DNA of 64,000 nucleotides from NCBI RefSeq assembly GCF_900636365.1, contig NZ_LR134266.1, positions 633,501 through 697,500 on the forward strand, read 5' to 3'. The notes beneath the pieces are model-generated. The model searched no databases and had not been told where the DNA came from. It saw only the letters and a program-made list of their open reading frames with translations. Within the stretch, counting starts at the first letter, position 1, and the number at the start of each line of letters is the position of its first letter. Source of the stretch: Streptococcus viridans (GTDB lineage Bacteria > Bacillota > Bacilli > Lactobacillales > Streptococcaceae). This document shows, one piece after another, positions 9,018-18,213 of the stretch. The translations under genes and the position numbers were made by a program.

Positions 9018-9035
9018 TCATCCTACAGGTTAGAC

Positions 9036-9059
9036 GGGCTCAGTGTTTAAACTGAGCCC
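9036..9059 (+). other. Perfect hairpin in the arcA-arcB spacer
   Basis: GGGCTCAGT (9036-9044) pairs with ACTGAGCCC (9051-9059) around a six-base loop. No T tract follows, so it is more likely an mRNA processing or stability element than a terminator. Confidence 0.6.
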
Positions 9060-9109
9060 TCTAAACTGATTGACAGGATCTTATCATGCATAATAAAAGG
9101 AGATAATTA

Positions 9110-10126
9110 ATGACAACTTCAGTATTCCAAGGACGTAGCTTTTTAGCAGAAAAAGACTTTACACGTGCAGAGTTAGAATACCTTATCGGACTTTCAGCTC
9201 ACTTGAAAGACCTTAAAAAACGCAACATCCAACACCACTACCTAGCTGGTAAAAACATTGCGCTTTTGTTTGAAAAAACTTCAACTCGTACTCGTGCAGC
9301 CTTCACTACTGCAGCCATCGACCTTGGTGCTCACCCAGAATACCTTGGTGCAAACGACATCCAACTTGGTAAAAAAGAATCTACAGAAGATACTGCTAAA
9401 GTTCTTGGACGTATGTTTGACGGTATTGAATTCCGTGGTTTCAGCCAACGTATGGTTGAAGAATTGGCTGAATTCTCAGGTGTTCCAGTATGGAATGGTT
9501 TGACTGACGAATGGCACCCAACTCAAATGCTTGCAGACTACTTGACTGTTCAAGAAAACTTTGGACGCCTTGAAGGTTTGACACTTGTGTACTGTGGTGA
9601 CGGACGTAACAACGTTGCAAACAGCCTTCTTGTAACAGGTGCAATCCTTGGTGTGAACGTACACATCTTCTCACCAAAAGAACTCTTCCCAGAACAAGAA
9701 ATTGTTGAATTGGCAGAAGGATTCGCAAAAGAAAGTGGCGCTCATATCTTGATCACTGAAGATGCTGACGAAGCTGTGAAAGGTGCAGATGTACTTTACA
9801 CTGACGTTTGGGTATCTATGGGTGAAGAAGACAAATTTGCAGAACGCGTTGCCCTTTTGAAACCTTACCAAGTGAACATGGAATTGGTTAAGAAAGCTGA
9901 TAACGAAGACTTGATCTTCTTGCACTGCTTGCCAGCTTTCCACGACACAAACACTGTTTATGGTAAAGATGTTGCTGAAAAATTCGGCGTAAAAGAAATG
10001 GAAGTTACTGATGAAGTGTTCCGTAGCAAATATGCTCGCCACTTTGACCAAGCTGAAAACCGTATGCACACAATCAAAGCGGTTATGGCAGCTACTCTTG
10101 GTAACTTGTACATTCCAAAAGTTTAA
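9110..10126 (+). CDS. arcB: Ornithine carbamoyltransferase, catabolic
   Basis: A 338-residue transcarbamylase that splits citrulline with phosphate into ornithine and carbamoyl phosphate in the arginine deiminase pathway. The carbamoyl-phosphate motif STRTR is at residues 58-62, HPTQMLADY in the middle, and the ornithine-site motif HCLPAFHD near the C-terminus. The N-terminal [13 protein letters not shown] start is the usual one. AAAGGAG lies about eight bases before the ATG at 9110. It sits 92 bases after arcA in the same direction, and a terminator-like hairpin separates it from arcC. Confidence 0.98.
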   Translation: MTTSVFQGRSFLAEKDFTRAELEYLIGLSAHLKDLKKRNIQHHYLAGKNIALLFEKTSTRTRAAFTTAAIDLGAHPEYLGANDIQLGKKESTEDTAKVLGRMFDGIEFRGFSQRMVEELAEFSGVPVWNGLTDEWHPTQMLADYLTVQENFGRLEGLTLVYCGDGRNNVANSLLVTGAILGVNVHIFSPKELFPEQEIVELAEGFAKESGAHILITEDADEAVKGADVLYTDVWVSMGEEDKFAERVALLKPYQVNMELVKKADNEDLIFLHCLPAFHDTNTVYGKDVAEKFGVKEMEVTDEVFRSKYARHFDQAENRMHTIKAVMAATLGNLYIPKV

Positions 10127-10153
10127 GACTTTATAACCGTATACCAACAGCTA

Positions 10154-10194
10154 TAGGGGCTGGACTGCTAGCTTTAGTCCTGCCCCTATTTTTT
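10154..10194 (+). terminator. Terminator-like hairpin between arcB and arcC
   Basis: TAGGGGC/GGACT pairs with AGTCC/GCCCCTA with one T-T mismatch, followed by six T residues. It has all features of an intrinsic terminator although the operon continues, so partial read-through is expected. Confidence 0.8.
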
Positions 10195-10211
10195 ATAGAA
10201 AGGGAAAACCT

Positions 10212-11156
10212 ATGTCAAGAAAAATCGTCGTTGCTTTGGGAGGAAATGCCATTCTCTCATCTGATCCTTCTGCAAAAGCTCAACAAGAAGCACTTGTAGA
10301 AACAGCAAAACACTTAGTGAAATTGATTAAAAATGGGGATGACTTGATCGTCACTCACGGAAATGGTCCTCAAGTAGGAAACCTCTTGCTCCAACACTTG
10401 GCTGCAGATTCTGAAAAGAACCCAGCGTTCCCATTGGATTCATTAGTTGCTATGACCGAAGGAAGCATTGGTTACTGGCTTCAAAATGCTCTTCAAAACG
10501 CCCTTCTTGAAGAAGGCATCGAAAAAGATGTGGCTTCAGTTGTGACACAAGTCGTTGTTGATAAAAATGACCAAGCTTTCGTTAACTTGAGCAAACCAAT
10601 CGGCCCATTCTACTCCGAAGAAGAAGCAAAAGCAGAAGCTGAAAAATCAGGTGCAACTTTCAAAGAAGATGCTGGTCGTGGCTGGCGTAAAGTTGTTGCT
10701 TCACCAAAACCAGTGGATATCAAAGAAATCAATACTATCCGTACCTTATTCAATGCAGGCCAAGTAGTGGTTGCAGCCGGTGGTGGCGGTATTCCAGTTG
10801 TGAAAGAAGCTGATGGTAGCTTGACTGGTGTTGAAGCTGTTATCGATAAAGACTTTGCATCCCAACGTTTGGCTGAATTGGTAGAAGCAGACCTCTTCAT
10901 CGTTTTGACAGGTGTGGACTATGTCTTTGTGAACTACAACAAACCAGATCAAGAAAAATTGGAACATGTCAATGTCGCTCAATTGGAAGAGTACATCAAA
11001 CAAGACCAATTTGCTCCAGGAAGCATGCTTCCTAAAGTAGAAGCTGCGATCGCCTTTGTAAACGGTCGTCCAGAAGGAAAAGCAGTCATCACTTCACTTG
11101 AAAACCTTGGCGCTTTGATTGAGTCTGAAAGTGGAACAATTATCGTTAAAGACTAA
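10212..11156 (+). CDS. arcC: Carbamate kinase
   Basis: A 314-residue kinase of the amino-acid-kinase fold that transfers phosphate from carbamoyl phosphate to ADP, giving ATP, ammonia and CO2. Motifs are [11 protein letters not shown] at residues 4-14, [13 protein letters not shown], the [12 protein letters not shown] glycine loop and [14 protein letters not shown] 10212 follows an AGAAAGGGAAA ribosome binding region that directly continues the T tract of the preceding terminator-like hairpin. It is followed by another terminator-like hairpin and a new promoter in front of arcD, so its level may differ from those of arcA and arcB. Confidence 0.98.
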   Translation: MSRKIVVALGGNAILSSDPSAKAQQEALVETAKHLVKLIKNGDDLIVTHGNGPQVGNLLLQHLAADSEKNPAFPLDSLVAMTEGSIGYWLQNALQNALLEEGIEKDVASVVTQVVVDKNDQAFVNLSKPIGPFYSEEEAKAEAEKSGATFKEDAGRGWRKVVASPKPVDIKEINTIRTLFNAGQVVVAAGGGGIPVVKEADGSLTGVEAVIDKDFASQRLAELVEADLFIVLTGVDYVFVNYNKPDQEKLEHVNVAQLEEYIKQDQFAPGSMLPKVEAAIAFVNGRPEGKAVITSLENLGALIESESGTIIVKD

Positions 11157-11171
11157 TTCATGTACATGAGG

Positions 11172-11228
11172 AGGGGAGTAGATCTTATTTTTACAAGATT
11201 TTGTACAAAGATTCTCCCCTTGTTTTTT
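11172..11228 (+). terminator. Terminator-like hairpin after arcC
   Basis: AGGGGAG (11172-11178) pairs with CTCCCCT (11214-11220), with further pairing inside (GATCTT with AAGATT), and the right arm runs into TGTTTTTT. Confidence 0.75.
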
Positions 11229-11249
11229 CTAAAAAAGATTAGGAAAAAC

Positions 11250-11301
11250 TAGTTTTTTAATCTTAAATATGATAAAATAAACATATAGGTAAGCGCTTTC
11301 T
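11250..11301 (+). promoter_or_regulatory. arcD promoter with downstream cre-like site
   Basis: An extended -10, TG-A-TAAAAT (TAAAAT 11273-11278), follows an inverted repeat at 11235-11264 (AAGATTA with TAATCTT, AAAAAC with GTTTTT). A 13-of-15 cre match centred on AAGCGCTTTC lies at 11287-11301, just beyond the predicted transcription start. This gives arcD its own carbon-controlled promoter. The -35 is weak. Confidence 0.5.
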
Positions 11302-11359
11302 AAAAGATAAACCTTTTGAAAGAGTCACTCAAACTTTGTTGCGTTAGGAGGATAAACAA

Positions 11360-12874
11360 ATGAGTGAAAAAGCGAAAAAAGGGTTTAAGATGCCCTCATC
11401 TTATACCGTATTGTTAATCATCATTGCCATTATGGCAGTGATGACTTGGATCATCCCAGCAGGGGCTTTTGTCGATGGTGTGTATAAATCACAACCTCAA
11501 AACCCTCAAGGTATCTGGGATGTCTTGATGGCACCGATTCGTGCTATGCTAGGAACTACTCCTGAAGAAGGATCTTTGATTCAAGGAACTAGTGCAGCGA
11601 TCGACGTAGCCTTCTTCATCTTGATGGTTGGTGGTTTCCTTGGTGTAGTCAATGAAACTGGTATGCTAGACACTGGTATTGCTTCTATCGTGAAGAAATA
11701 CAAGGGTCGCGAAAAAATGTTGATTTTGGTGCTTATGCCTTTGTTTGCCCTTGGTGGTACAACTTATGGTATGGGTGAAGAAACCATGGCCTTCTATCCT
11801 CTCCTTGTGCCAGTTATGATGGCCGTTGGATTTGATAGCTTGACTGGGGTAGCCATTATCTTGCTTGGTTCACAGATTGGATGTTTGGCATCTACCTTGA
11901 ACCCATTCGCGACAGGTATCGCATCTTCAACTGCAGGTGTTAGTCTTGGGGAAGGTATCATCCTTCGTTTGATCTTCTGGGTTGTCTTGACTGGTCTTAG
12001 CACTTGGTTTGTATACAAGTATGCAGATAAGATCCAAAAAGACCCAACTAAATCCCTCACTTATGCAACTCGTGAAGAAGATATGAAATTCTTCAATGTT
12101 GGTGAAGATGATGACAATGTTAACTCAACACTTACTAAGAAACAAAAACAAGTCTTTGTACTCTTTGTATTGACCTTTGTTTTGATGGTCTTGAGTTTCA
12201 TCCCATGGAGTGGTTTAGGTATCAAGTTCTTTGATAACTTTAATTCTTGGTTAACAGGTCTTCCAGTAGTTGGTCAAATCATTGGTTCATCAACTGCAGC
12301 TCTTGGTACTTGGTACTTCCCTGAAGGAGCAATGCTCTTCGCCTTTATGGGTATCTTGATTGGTATTGTCTACGGATTGAAAGAAGAACAAATCATTTCT
12401 TCATTTATGGCTGGTGCAGCTGACTTGCTCAGCGTAGCCTTGATCGTAGCGATCGCACGTGGTATCCAAGTTATCATGAACAATGGTATGATTACAGATA
12501 CTATCCTTAACTGGGGTAAACAAGGACTCAGTGGTCTATCTTCTCAAGTCTTCATCGTCTTGACTTATATCTTCTACTTGCCAATGTCATTCTTGATTCC
12601 ATCTTCATCTGGTCTTGCCAGCGCGACAATGGGTATCATGGCTCCATTGGGAGAGTTCGTCAATGTACGTCCTAGCTTGATTATCACTGCCTACCAATCA
12701 GCATCTGGTGTCTTGAACTTGATTGCACCAACTTCTGGTATCGTTATGGGAGCTCTTGCTCTTGGACGTATCAACATTGCTACTTGGTGGAAATTCATGG
12801 CAAAACTTGTAGTTGCTGTTATTGTAATTACCATTGCCCTCCTTCTTCTCGGAACATTCGTTCCAGCCCTATAA
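11360..12874 (+). CDS. arcD: Arginine/ornithine antiporter, YfcC/DcuC-type
   Basis: A 504-residue integral membrane protein with about 11-13 hydrophobic segments, of the YfcC family rather than the basic amino-acid antiporter family seen in Pseudomonas ArcD. Typical stretches are MTWIIPAGAF near residue 27-36, LGGTTYGMGEETMAFYPL and the C-terminal IPSSSGLASATMGIMAPLG. Position inside arcABCDT and homology to oral streptococcal ArcD support arginine uptake in exchange for ornithine. AGGAGG at 11347-11352 precedes ATG 11360. It seems to have its own promoter and cre-like site, besides read-through from arcC. Confidence 0.9.
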   Translation: MSEKAKKGFKMPSSYTVLLIIIAIMAVMTWIIPAGAFVDGVYKSQPQNPQGIWDVLMAPIRAMLGTTPEEGSLIQGTSAAIDVAFFILMVGGFLGVVNETGMLDTGIASIVKKYKGREKMLILVLMPLFALGGTTYGMGEETMAFYPLLVPVMMAVGFDSLTGVAIILLGSQIGCLASTLNPFATGIASSTAGVSLGEGIILRLIFWVVLTGLSTWFVYKYADKIQKDPTKSLTYATREEDMKFFNVGEDDDNVNSTLTKKQKQVFVLFVLTFVLMVLSFIPWSGLGIKFFDNFNSWLTGLPVVGQIIGSSTAALGTWYFPEGAMLFAFMGILIGIVYGLKEEQIISSFMAGAADLLSVALIVAIARGIQVIMNNGMITDTILNWGKQGLSGLSSQVFIVLTYIFYLPMSFLIPSSSGLASATMGIMAPLGEFVNVRPSLIITAYQSASGVLNLIAPTSGIVMGALALGRINIATWWKFMAKLVVAVIVITIALLLLGTFVPAL

Positions 12875-12893
12875 GAAGTAAAGAGGTGATTCC

Positions 12894-14234
12894 ATGAAAA
12901 TTGAGATTACAAATCAAGTCAAAGATGACTTTCTAGCTTCATTAAAGACTCTGATTTCTTATCCTTCGGTTTTAAACGAAGGCGAAAATGGAACACCGTT
13001 TGGACAAGCTATCCAAGATGTCCTTGAGAAAACGTTAGAAATTGCTCAAGAAATGGGCTTTCAAACTTATCTAGATCCTGAAGGATACTATGGATATGCA
13101 GAGATCGGTCAGGGGGAAGAACTCCTGGCCGTTCTTTGTCACTTGGATGTTGTTCCAGCCGGTGATTTAGAAGATTGGCAAACGCCACCTTTTGAGGCAA
13201 CTTTGAAAGATGGATGGTTGATTGGACGTGGGGTACAAGATGACAAGGGGCCATCCCTTGCGGCCCTTTACGCAGTTAAGAGTCTTCTCGACCAAGGACT
13301 TGCATTTACCAAGCGAATTCGCTTTATATTTGGTACAGACGAAGAAACTCTCTGGCGCTGTATGAATCGCTACAATCAGATAGAAGAAAAAGCAGATCTT
13401 GGCTTTGCTCCGGATTCTTCTTTCCCATTAACCTATGCTGAAAAAGGCTTGCTTCAAGTGAAGCTCCATGGACCAGGCTGGGAGGATCGTCCCTTACAAG
13501 CTGGTCGTGCCCTTAACGTGGTACCAGATAAGGCAACTTATAAGGGGGAACGCTTAGAGGAACTTTTACCAGTGATCGAGCAAAGTGGTGTGAACTATAC
13601 AGAAGAAGCAGGAGCAGTAAGCGTTCTTGGACTGTCTAAACACTCCAAGGATGCGGCTGAGGGTGTCAATGCTATTGTCGGCTTAGCGGAAAGTCTTTCC
13701 TTGATCCAGCCTCATCCAGCTCTTCTCTTTATAGCAGATGCTGTTGGGGAAGATGCGACAGGAGCAGCTCTCTTTGGTGAAATCAAAGATGAACCAAGTG
13801 GTGCTCTTTCCTTCAATATTGCGACCCTCTCTATTGATGAAGAGCGATCTGAAATCGGGATTGATATTCGGATCCCTGTCCTAGCAGATAAGGATGCTTT
13901 AGTAGAGCGATTAACTGAGGTGGCGGCTAGTTACCAACTTCAGTATGAAGAATTTGATTATGTAGCTCCACTATACGTGCCGTTAGATAGTCCATTGGTA
14001 AGTACTTTGATGAAGGTCTACCAAGAAGAGACTGGTGATCAAACCCCAGCTATGTCCTCAGGAGGAGCTACTTTTGCTCGAACCATGGAAAATTGTGTGG
14101 CTTATGGGGCCCTCTTCCCTGATGCTCTCCAAACAGAGCACCAGGCTAATGAGCGAGCCAAACTGGATGATTTATATCGTGCAATGGAAATTTATGCCGA
14201 GACCATTCGACGGTTAGCAGGCAAGAAAGTCTAA
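12894..14234 (+). CDS. arcT: M20 family dipeptidase/peptidase of the arginine deiminase operon
   Basis: A 446-residue metallopeptidase of the M20A (PepV-like) family. Zinc ligand motifs are CHLDVVPAG (His83, Asp85), GRGVQDDKGP (Asp116/117), FGTDEET, and the late TEHQANERA His. It lies 19 bases after arcD in the same direction. Oral streptococci carry the same gene as arcT; its exact role is uncertain, but a peptidase that frees arginine from imported peptides would feed the pathway (inference). A bidirectional terminator separates it from the convergent arcR. Confidence 0.88.
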   Translation: MKIEITNQVKDDFLASLKTLISYPSVLNEGENGTPFGQAIQDVLEKTLEIAQEMGFQTYLDPEGYYGYAEIGQGEELLAVLCHLDVVPAGDLEDWQTPPFEATLKDGWLIGRGVQDDKGPSLAALYAVKSLLDQGLAFTKRIRFIFGTDEETLWRCMNRYNQIEEKADLGFAPDSSFPLTYAEKGLLQVKLHGPGWEDRPLQAGRALNVVPDKATYKGERLEELLPVIEQSGVNYTEEAGAVSVLGLSKHSKDAAEGVNAIVGLAESLSLIQPHPALLFIADAVGEDATGAALFGEIKDEPSGALSFNIATLSIDEERSEIGIDIRIPVLADKDALVERLTEVAASYQLQYEEFDYVAPLYVPLDSPLVSTLMKVYQEETGDQTPAMSSGGATFARTMENCVAYGALFPDALQTEHQANERAKLDDLYRAMEIYAETIRRLAGKKV

Positions 14235-14248
14235 TATAGATTTGAAAA

Positions 14249-14286
14249 AAAGCTTAGATGGTCTGACCATCTAAGCTTTCTTTTAT
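14249..14286. terminator. Bidirectional terminator between arcT and arcR
   Basis: A perfect 14-base stem, AAAGCTTAGATGGT with ACCATCTAAGCTTT, around a three-base loop, with T residues on the right and A residues on the left. It can end both convergent transcripts. Confidence 0.9.
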
Positions 14287-14753
14287 TTGCTAAAGAAGAA
14301 GGGAGGAGTAAATTCTTTCAATTTTTCAAAGCAGTCCAAGGCACCTTGATTGTCTTCACAGATGATGAGGCAGACGTCGTCCCCACAGACCGTTGCGACA
14401 ATTTGTGGTAATTCAAGGGCGTCTAAGATGGCACCGAAAGATTGAGCCAGTCCAGGGAGAGTTTTCACCACCACTTGGTTTTGGACGGGACGAAGCATGA
14501 CGAGGGCATCCTCCATATAAAAACGCAGTCGGTTTTCCCAGCGAGATGGGGCAATGCTATTGATGGCATAGTAAGAGGTATCCCCTTCGTTAATTTTTAC
14601 TAGATTCAAGGATTTGACATCTCTTGATAGGGTTGACTGGGTCACGATGATGCCGTTAGCTTCCAGGCTGTCCTGCAATTCCTGTTGGGTTCGAATTTTC
14701 TTTTCTGAAATAATGGACCGGATCAGGCGGTGGCGACTTTCAATCTTATTCAT
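14283..14753 (-). CDS. arcR: ArgR/ArcR-family arginine-responsive regulator
   Basis: A 156-residue ArgR-type regulator. The N-terminal winged helix contains [30 protein letters not shown], and the C-terminal hexamerisation/arginine-binding domain contains [14 protein letters not shown] with the GDD signature. In S. gordonii the homologue arcR lies at the same place, downstream of arcT and transcribed with queA, and is needed for arginine induction of arcA. Here too it faces the arc operon and starts 12 bases after the end of queA, so the two are likely co-transcribed. Anabolic ArgR function cannot be excluded from sequence alone. Confidence 0.9.
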   Translation of the reverse strand: MNKIESRHRLIRSIISEKKIRTQQELQDSLEANGIIVTQSTLSRDVKSLNLVKINEGDTSYYAINSIAPSRWENRLRFYMEDALVMLRPVQNQVVVKTLPGLAQSFGAILDALELPQIVATVCGDDVCLIICEDNQGALDCFEKLKEFTPPFFFSK

Positions 14754-14765
14754 AAGGGGCTCTCC

Positions 14766-15794
14766 TTATTTGATAAACATAGCATCTCCAAAGCTGAAGA
14801 AACGGTAGCCTTGGTCGATAGCGTGCTGATAAGCATCCAGAGTGAGTTCTCGACCTGCGAAGGCAGAAACGAGCATGACTAAGGTTGATTTTGGTAGGTG
14901 GAAGTTGGTTGAAAAGGCGTCGACAACCTGCCACTGATAGCCTGGTTTGATAAAGATATTAGTCCAACCAGAGTCGGCTTGTAACTCCCCATTAAACTTG
15001 TTCCCAATTGTTTCCAAGGTTCGGATAGAAGTGGTTCCAACAGCTACGATGCGGTGACCGCTCGCTTTAACTTGCCGAAGGGTTTGGGCAGCCTCTTCAG
15101 AGAGTTGATAAAACTCGGAATGCATCTCATGTTGGTCGAGATCGTCGACAGATACAGGACGGAAGGTCCCAAGTCCGACATGGAGGGTTAGATAAACCAA
15201 GTGAACGCCTTTGTCTTCAATTTTTTGTAAGAGCTCGGGTGTGAAATGGAGGCCAGCAGTAGGAGCAGCGGCGGATCCATTTTCTTTGGCATAGACCGTC
15301 TGGTAACGTTCCTGATCTTCTAATTTTTCATGGATGTAAGGTGGTAGGGGCATTTCCCCTAGACTTTCCAAGACTTCAAGGAAAATCCCTTGATAAGAAA
15401 ACTCTACGATACATCCTCCGTGCTCTAACTTCTTGATCAGAGTTGCTTGGAGACGCCCATCACCAAAGCTAACGACCCCACCCTCTTTGAGACGTTTGGC
15501 AGGTTTGGCAAGAACCTCCCATTGATCACCCTCTATATTTTTTAAGAGGAGAAGCTCCACATGCCCCCCTGTATCCGGTTTGACCCCATGGAGACGGGCA
15601 GGAAGGACACGGGTATTGTTCATCACCAAAGCATCCCCAGGTTCTAATTCATTGATAATGGCATCAAAATGCTGGTCTTCCATCTGACCTGTTTGACGAT
15701 TGAGGATCAGTAGTTTTGAGGCATCGCGCTTTTCTAGAGGAGTTTGCGCAATTAACTCCTCGGGGAGGTGGAAATCAAAGTCGTTTGTATTCAT
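14766..15794 (-). CDS. queA: S-adenosylmethionine:tRNA ribosyltransferase-isomerase
   Basis: A 342-residue QueA enzyme, which transfers the ribosyl part of S-adenosylmethionine to 7-aminomethyl-7-deazaguanine in tRNA during queuosine synthesis. Typical segments are the N-terminal [63 protein letters not shown] and the C-terminal [15 protein letters not shown]. Length fits the family. GGAGAGA precedes the ATG at 15794. It is the first gene of a queA-arcR pair on the minus strand, the known oral streptococcal arrangement. Confidence 0.98.
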   Translation of the reverse strand: MNTNDFDFHLPEELIAQTPLEKRDASKLLILNRQTGQMEDQHFDAIINELEPGDALVMNNTRVLPARLHGVKPDTGGHVELLLLKNIEGDQWEVLAKPAKRLKEGGVVSFGDGRLQATLIKKLEHGGCIVEFSYQGIFLEVLESLGEMPLPPYIHEKLEDQERYQTVYAKENGSAAAPTAGLHFTPELLQKIEDKGVHLVYLTLHVGLGTFRPVSVDDLDQHEMHSEFYQLSEEAAQTLRQVKASGHRIVAVGTTSIRTLETIGNKFNGELQADSGWTNIFIKPGYQWQVVDAFSTNFHLPKSTLVMLVSAFAGRELTLDAYQHAIDQGYRFFSFGDAMFIK

Positions 15795-15929
15795 TGTCTC
15801 TCCTTGTTTCTAAATTCTTTTATTTCTTACATTTAACCTTCCCCATTATATCATGAAATAAGAGTGAAACAAAGGAAATCTCTAGCCGAATTTTAAAGGG
15901 ATTAAGGTAAAAAATCCTTTTCTAACATC

Positions 15930-15968
15930 AAGAAAGCGCTTGACAAAAATTGGTCTATACCATATAAT
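15930..15968 (+). promoter_or_regulatory. nagB promoter with cre site and NagR-type operator
   Basis: Perfect TTGACA (15940-15945), 17 bases and TATAAT (15963-15968). A cre-like site with core AAAGCGCTT covers 15930-15944 and overlaps the -35. Between -35 and -10 lies TGGTCTATACCA (15951-15962), which fits GntR/HutC-type NagR/DasR operators. Both sites would repress by blocking polymerase. Confidence 0.8.
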
Positions 15969-15997
15969 GAGTATAAGAAATAAGCGGAGGTTTAATC

Positions 15998-16699
15998 ATG
16001 AAAGTTATTGAAGTAGCCAATCAAATCGAAGGAGGGCAGGTTGCTTTTGACCTGTTAAAAGAAAAGTTAGAACAAGGTGCGAAAACGCTGGGGCTTGCGA
16101 CTGGAAGCAGTCCACTTGAATTTTATAAATTGATTCGAGAAAGTAACTTGGATTTCTCAGACATGGTCAGTGTCAACTTGGATGAGTATGTCGGTTTGAC
16201 CGGAGAAGATCCTCAGTCTTATCGTTATTTTATGCAGGAAAATTTATTCAATGAGAAACCCTTTAAAGTCAGCTATCTTCCAAAAGGAAATGAAGATACT
16301 GCAGAAGAAGAAACAGCTCATTACAACGAAATCTTGGCCCAAAACCCAGTAGATCTGCAAATTCTAGGGATTGGTCGCAACGGGCATATTGGCTTTAACG
16401 AGCCTGGAACCTCGTTTGACAGCCAAACGCATTTGGTCCATTTAGATCAATCAACGATTGAAGCCAACTCTCGCTTCTTTGAAAAAATTGAAGATGTGCC
16501 AACTCAAGCCATTTCAATGGGAATTGCAAATATTCTCGCTGCCAAGTCCATCATCCTCTTTGCATATGGTGAATCGAAAGCAGAAGCGATTGCTGGAATG
16601 GTCAATGGTCCAAAAACAGAGAGTTTACCAGCGAGTGCCCTTCAAGATCATCCAGATGTCGTGATTATTGCAGACCAAGCAGCCTTGAGCCTACTGTAA
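15998..16699 (+). CDS. nagB: Glucosamine-6-phosphate deaminase
   Basis: A 233-residue enzyme converting glucosamine-6-phosphate to fructose-6-phosphate and ammonia, which directs amino sugars into glycolysis. Motifs are [14 protein letters not shown] near residues 32-45, VNLDEYVGL (catalytic Asp), and [14 protein letters not shown]. The length is the short firmicute form. The gene is monocistronic, with a strong promoter carrying overlapping cre and NagR-type sites and a terminator after it, so it is probably induced by amino sugars and repressed by glucose. Confidence 0.98.
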   Translation: MKVIEVANQIEGGQVAFDLLKEKLEQGAKTLGLATGSSPLEFYKLIRESNLDFSDMVSVNLDEYVGLTGEDPQSYRYFMQENLFNEKPFKVSYLPKGNEDTAEEETAHYNEILAQNPVDLQILGIGRNGHIGFNEPGTSFDSQTHLVHLDQSTIEANSRFFEKIEDVPTQAISMGIANILAAKSIILFAYGESKAEAIAGMVNGPKTESLPASALQDHPDVVIIADQAALSLL

Positions 16700-16717
16700 C
16701 CAGTTGAAACAGAGAGA

Positions 16718-16752
16718 CCTATCTAAAATATCCTGAAAGATAGGTTTTTTTA
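16718..16752 (+). terminator. Intrinsic terminator after nagB
   Basis: ACCTATCT (16718-16725) pairs with AGATAGGT (16738-16745), followed by seven or more T residues. Confidence 0.9.
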
Positions 16753-16806
16753 TAGATTGAAGTATGGTACAATAAGATAAAATTCTATATTTGAGGAAAA
16801 TAAATT

Positions 16807-18141
16807 TTGAAAAAGAAGTTGCTCGCTTTAGGAATCATCATCTTATCTCTGTTCCGGCCTTTGTCGATCGTGGCTGATGAGTTAGTGGATATGGCGCAAA
16901 AAATGTATCCCAATGATCATGTGCAGGCCTATAACCGACCAAGGTCTTCCCTCGTTATCGACGCGAATACCGGGGATGTTTTATGGAGAGACAATATTGA
17001 TGAAGTGCGGGATCCTGCAAGTATGAGTAAGCTCATGACGTTGTATCTGCTTTTCGAATCCATGAAAGAGGGGAAGATTACCAAAGATACGGTTGTCACT
17101 GCAACAGCTGCGGATCAATCTATGTCAAAAATCTATGAGATTTCCAACAATAACATCGTTGCAGGCGTAGACTATACGGTCTCTGAATTGATTACCATGA
17201 CCGCGGTTCCATCCTCCAATGTGGCCACGATTATGTTGGCCAATCTCCTTTCTAACCACGATGCGGATGCCTTTATTCAGCGGATGAATGAAAAGTCCAA
17301 GGAGTTGGGGATGACCAATACCATTTGGAACAATCCTAGTGGTGCGGCCATTTCAACCTTCCAAGGTTTATATACCAGTTATAACTATCCAAACGATGCG
17401 GCCAACCAGACAACCGCAAGAGATTTGGCGATTCTCGTCTATCATTTCGTGAAAGAATATCCTGATATCCTTAGCTATACCAATCAGGCTAAGGTGACCG
17501 TCAAACAAGGAACTCCTTATGAGGAGACCTTTGATACCTATAACTATTCCTTGCCAGGAGCTAGATATGCTCTTGAAGGAGTAGATGGTCTGAAGACAGG
17601 CTCGAGTCCTCGCGGTGCCTTCAACTATATCGCAACTGCTAAACGAGGAGAACAACGAATTATCTCCGTAGTCATGGGAGTTGGTGATTGGTCTGACCAG
17701 GATGGCGAATACTATCGACATCCATTTGGCAATGCCTTGATCGAAAAAGCTTTTGCAGATTATCGTTATAAGAAGTTATTGGACAAGGGTGTTCAGACGA
17801 TTGATGGAAAGACCTACACACTGGATCAACCTTTCTATGCCACGGTGAAAAAGGGAGAAGAGAATCCAAAACTAGTTGTCAAAGATGGACAAGTAGAGGC
17901 GGATTCAGGCTTGATGACCCTATCAGAAAAGATTTCTGATGGACTTCCAGTAAAAGAAGGAGCCGTGAATCAATCGGATACTCAAAGTACTACGGCTTCA
18001 ACTACAGGGAAATCCTTCCATTTTCCTCTTGAAAGCCTGGTCATTCTGATTCCAATTTTCATTCTCGCTATGATTCTGTATTTAGAAAGAGCCCATCGCA
18101 AACAACGTGAGCGCAAGGCTCAGGATCGATACAAAAAATAA
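16807..18141 (+). CDS. dacA: D-alanyl-D-alanine carboxypeptidase (PBP3/DacA type), first copy
   Basis: A 444-residue low-molecular-weight penicillin-binding protein that trims the terminal D-Ala from peptidoglycan side chains. It has a signal peptide (residues 1-23), the nucleophile motif SMSK at 72-75, an SSN motif in VPSSNVATI, KTG in GLKTGSSPRG, a C-terminal beta domain, and a C-terminal hydrophobic anchor (about 398-420) followed by a basic tail. The start is a TTG codon at 16807 with GAGG at 16793-16796; this gives the normal MKKKLL signal peptide. A paralogue follows at 19458, separated by an MFS gene. An extended -10 (TGGTACAAT) lies upstream near 16766-16773. Confidence 0.93.
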   Translation: MKKKLLALGIIILSLFRPLSIVADELVDMAQKMYPNDHVQAYNRPRSSLVIDANTGDVLWRDNIDEVRDPASMSKLMTLYLLFESMKEGKITKDTVVTATAADQSMSKIYEISNNNIVAGVDYTVSELITMTAVPSSNVATIMLANLLSNHDADAFIQRMNEKSKELGMTNTIWNNPSGAAISTFQGLYTSYNYPNDAANQTTARDLAILVYHFVKEYPDILSYTNQAKVTVKQGTPYEETFDTYNYSLPGARYALEGVDGLKTGSSPRGAFNYIATAKRGEQRIISVVMGVGDWSDQDGEYYRHPFGNALIEKAFADYRYKKLLDKGVQTIDGKTYTLDQPFYATVKKGEENPKLVVKDGQVEADSGLMTLSEKISDGLPVKEGAVNQSDTQSTTASTTGKSFHFPLESLVILIPIFILAMILYLERAHRKQRERKAQDRYKK

Positions 18142-18147
18142 AGGATC

Positions 18148-18177
18148 AAAACTCAACTGAAATCCAGTTGGGTTTTG
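18148..18177 (+). terminator. Hairpin/terminator after the first dacA copy
   Basis: AAAACTCAACTG pairs with CAGTTGGGTTTT around a five-base loop (one C-G to T-G change). The T tract is short and part of the stem. Confidence 0.6.
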
Positions 18178-18213
18178 TCATTGCCTCTTATATTTAAATT
18201 TGAAAGGAAACTA

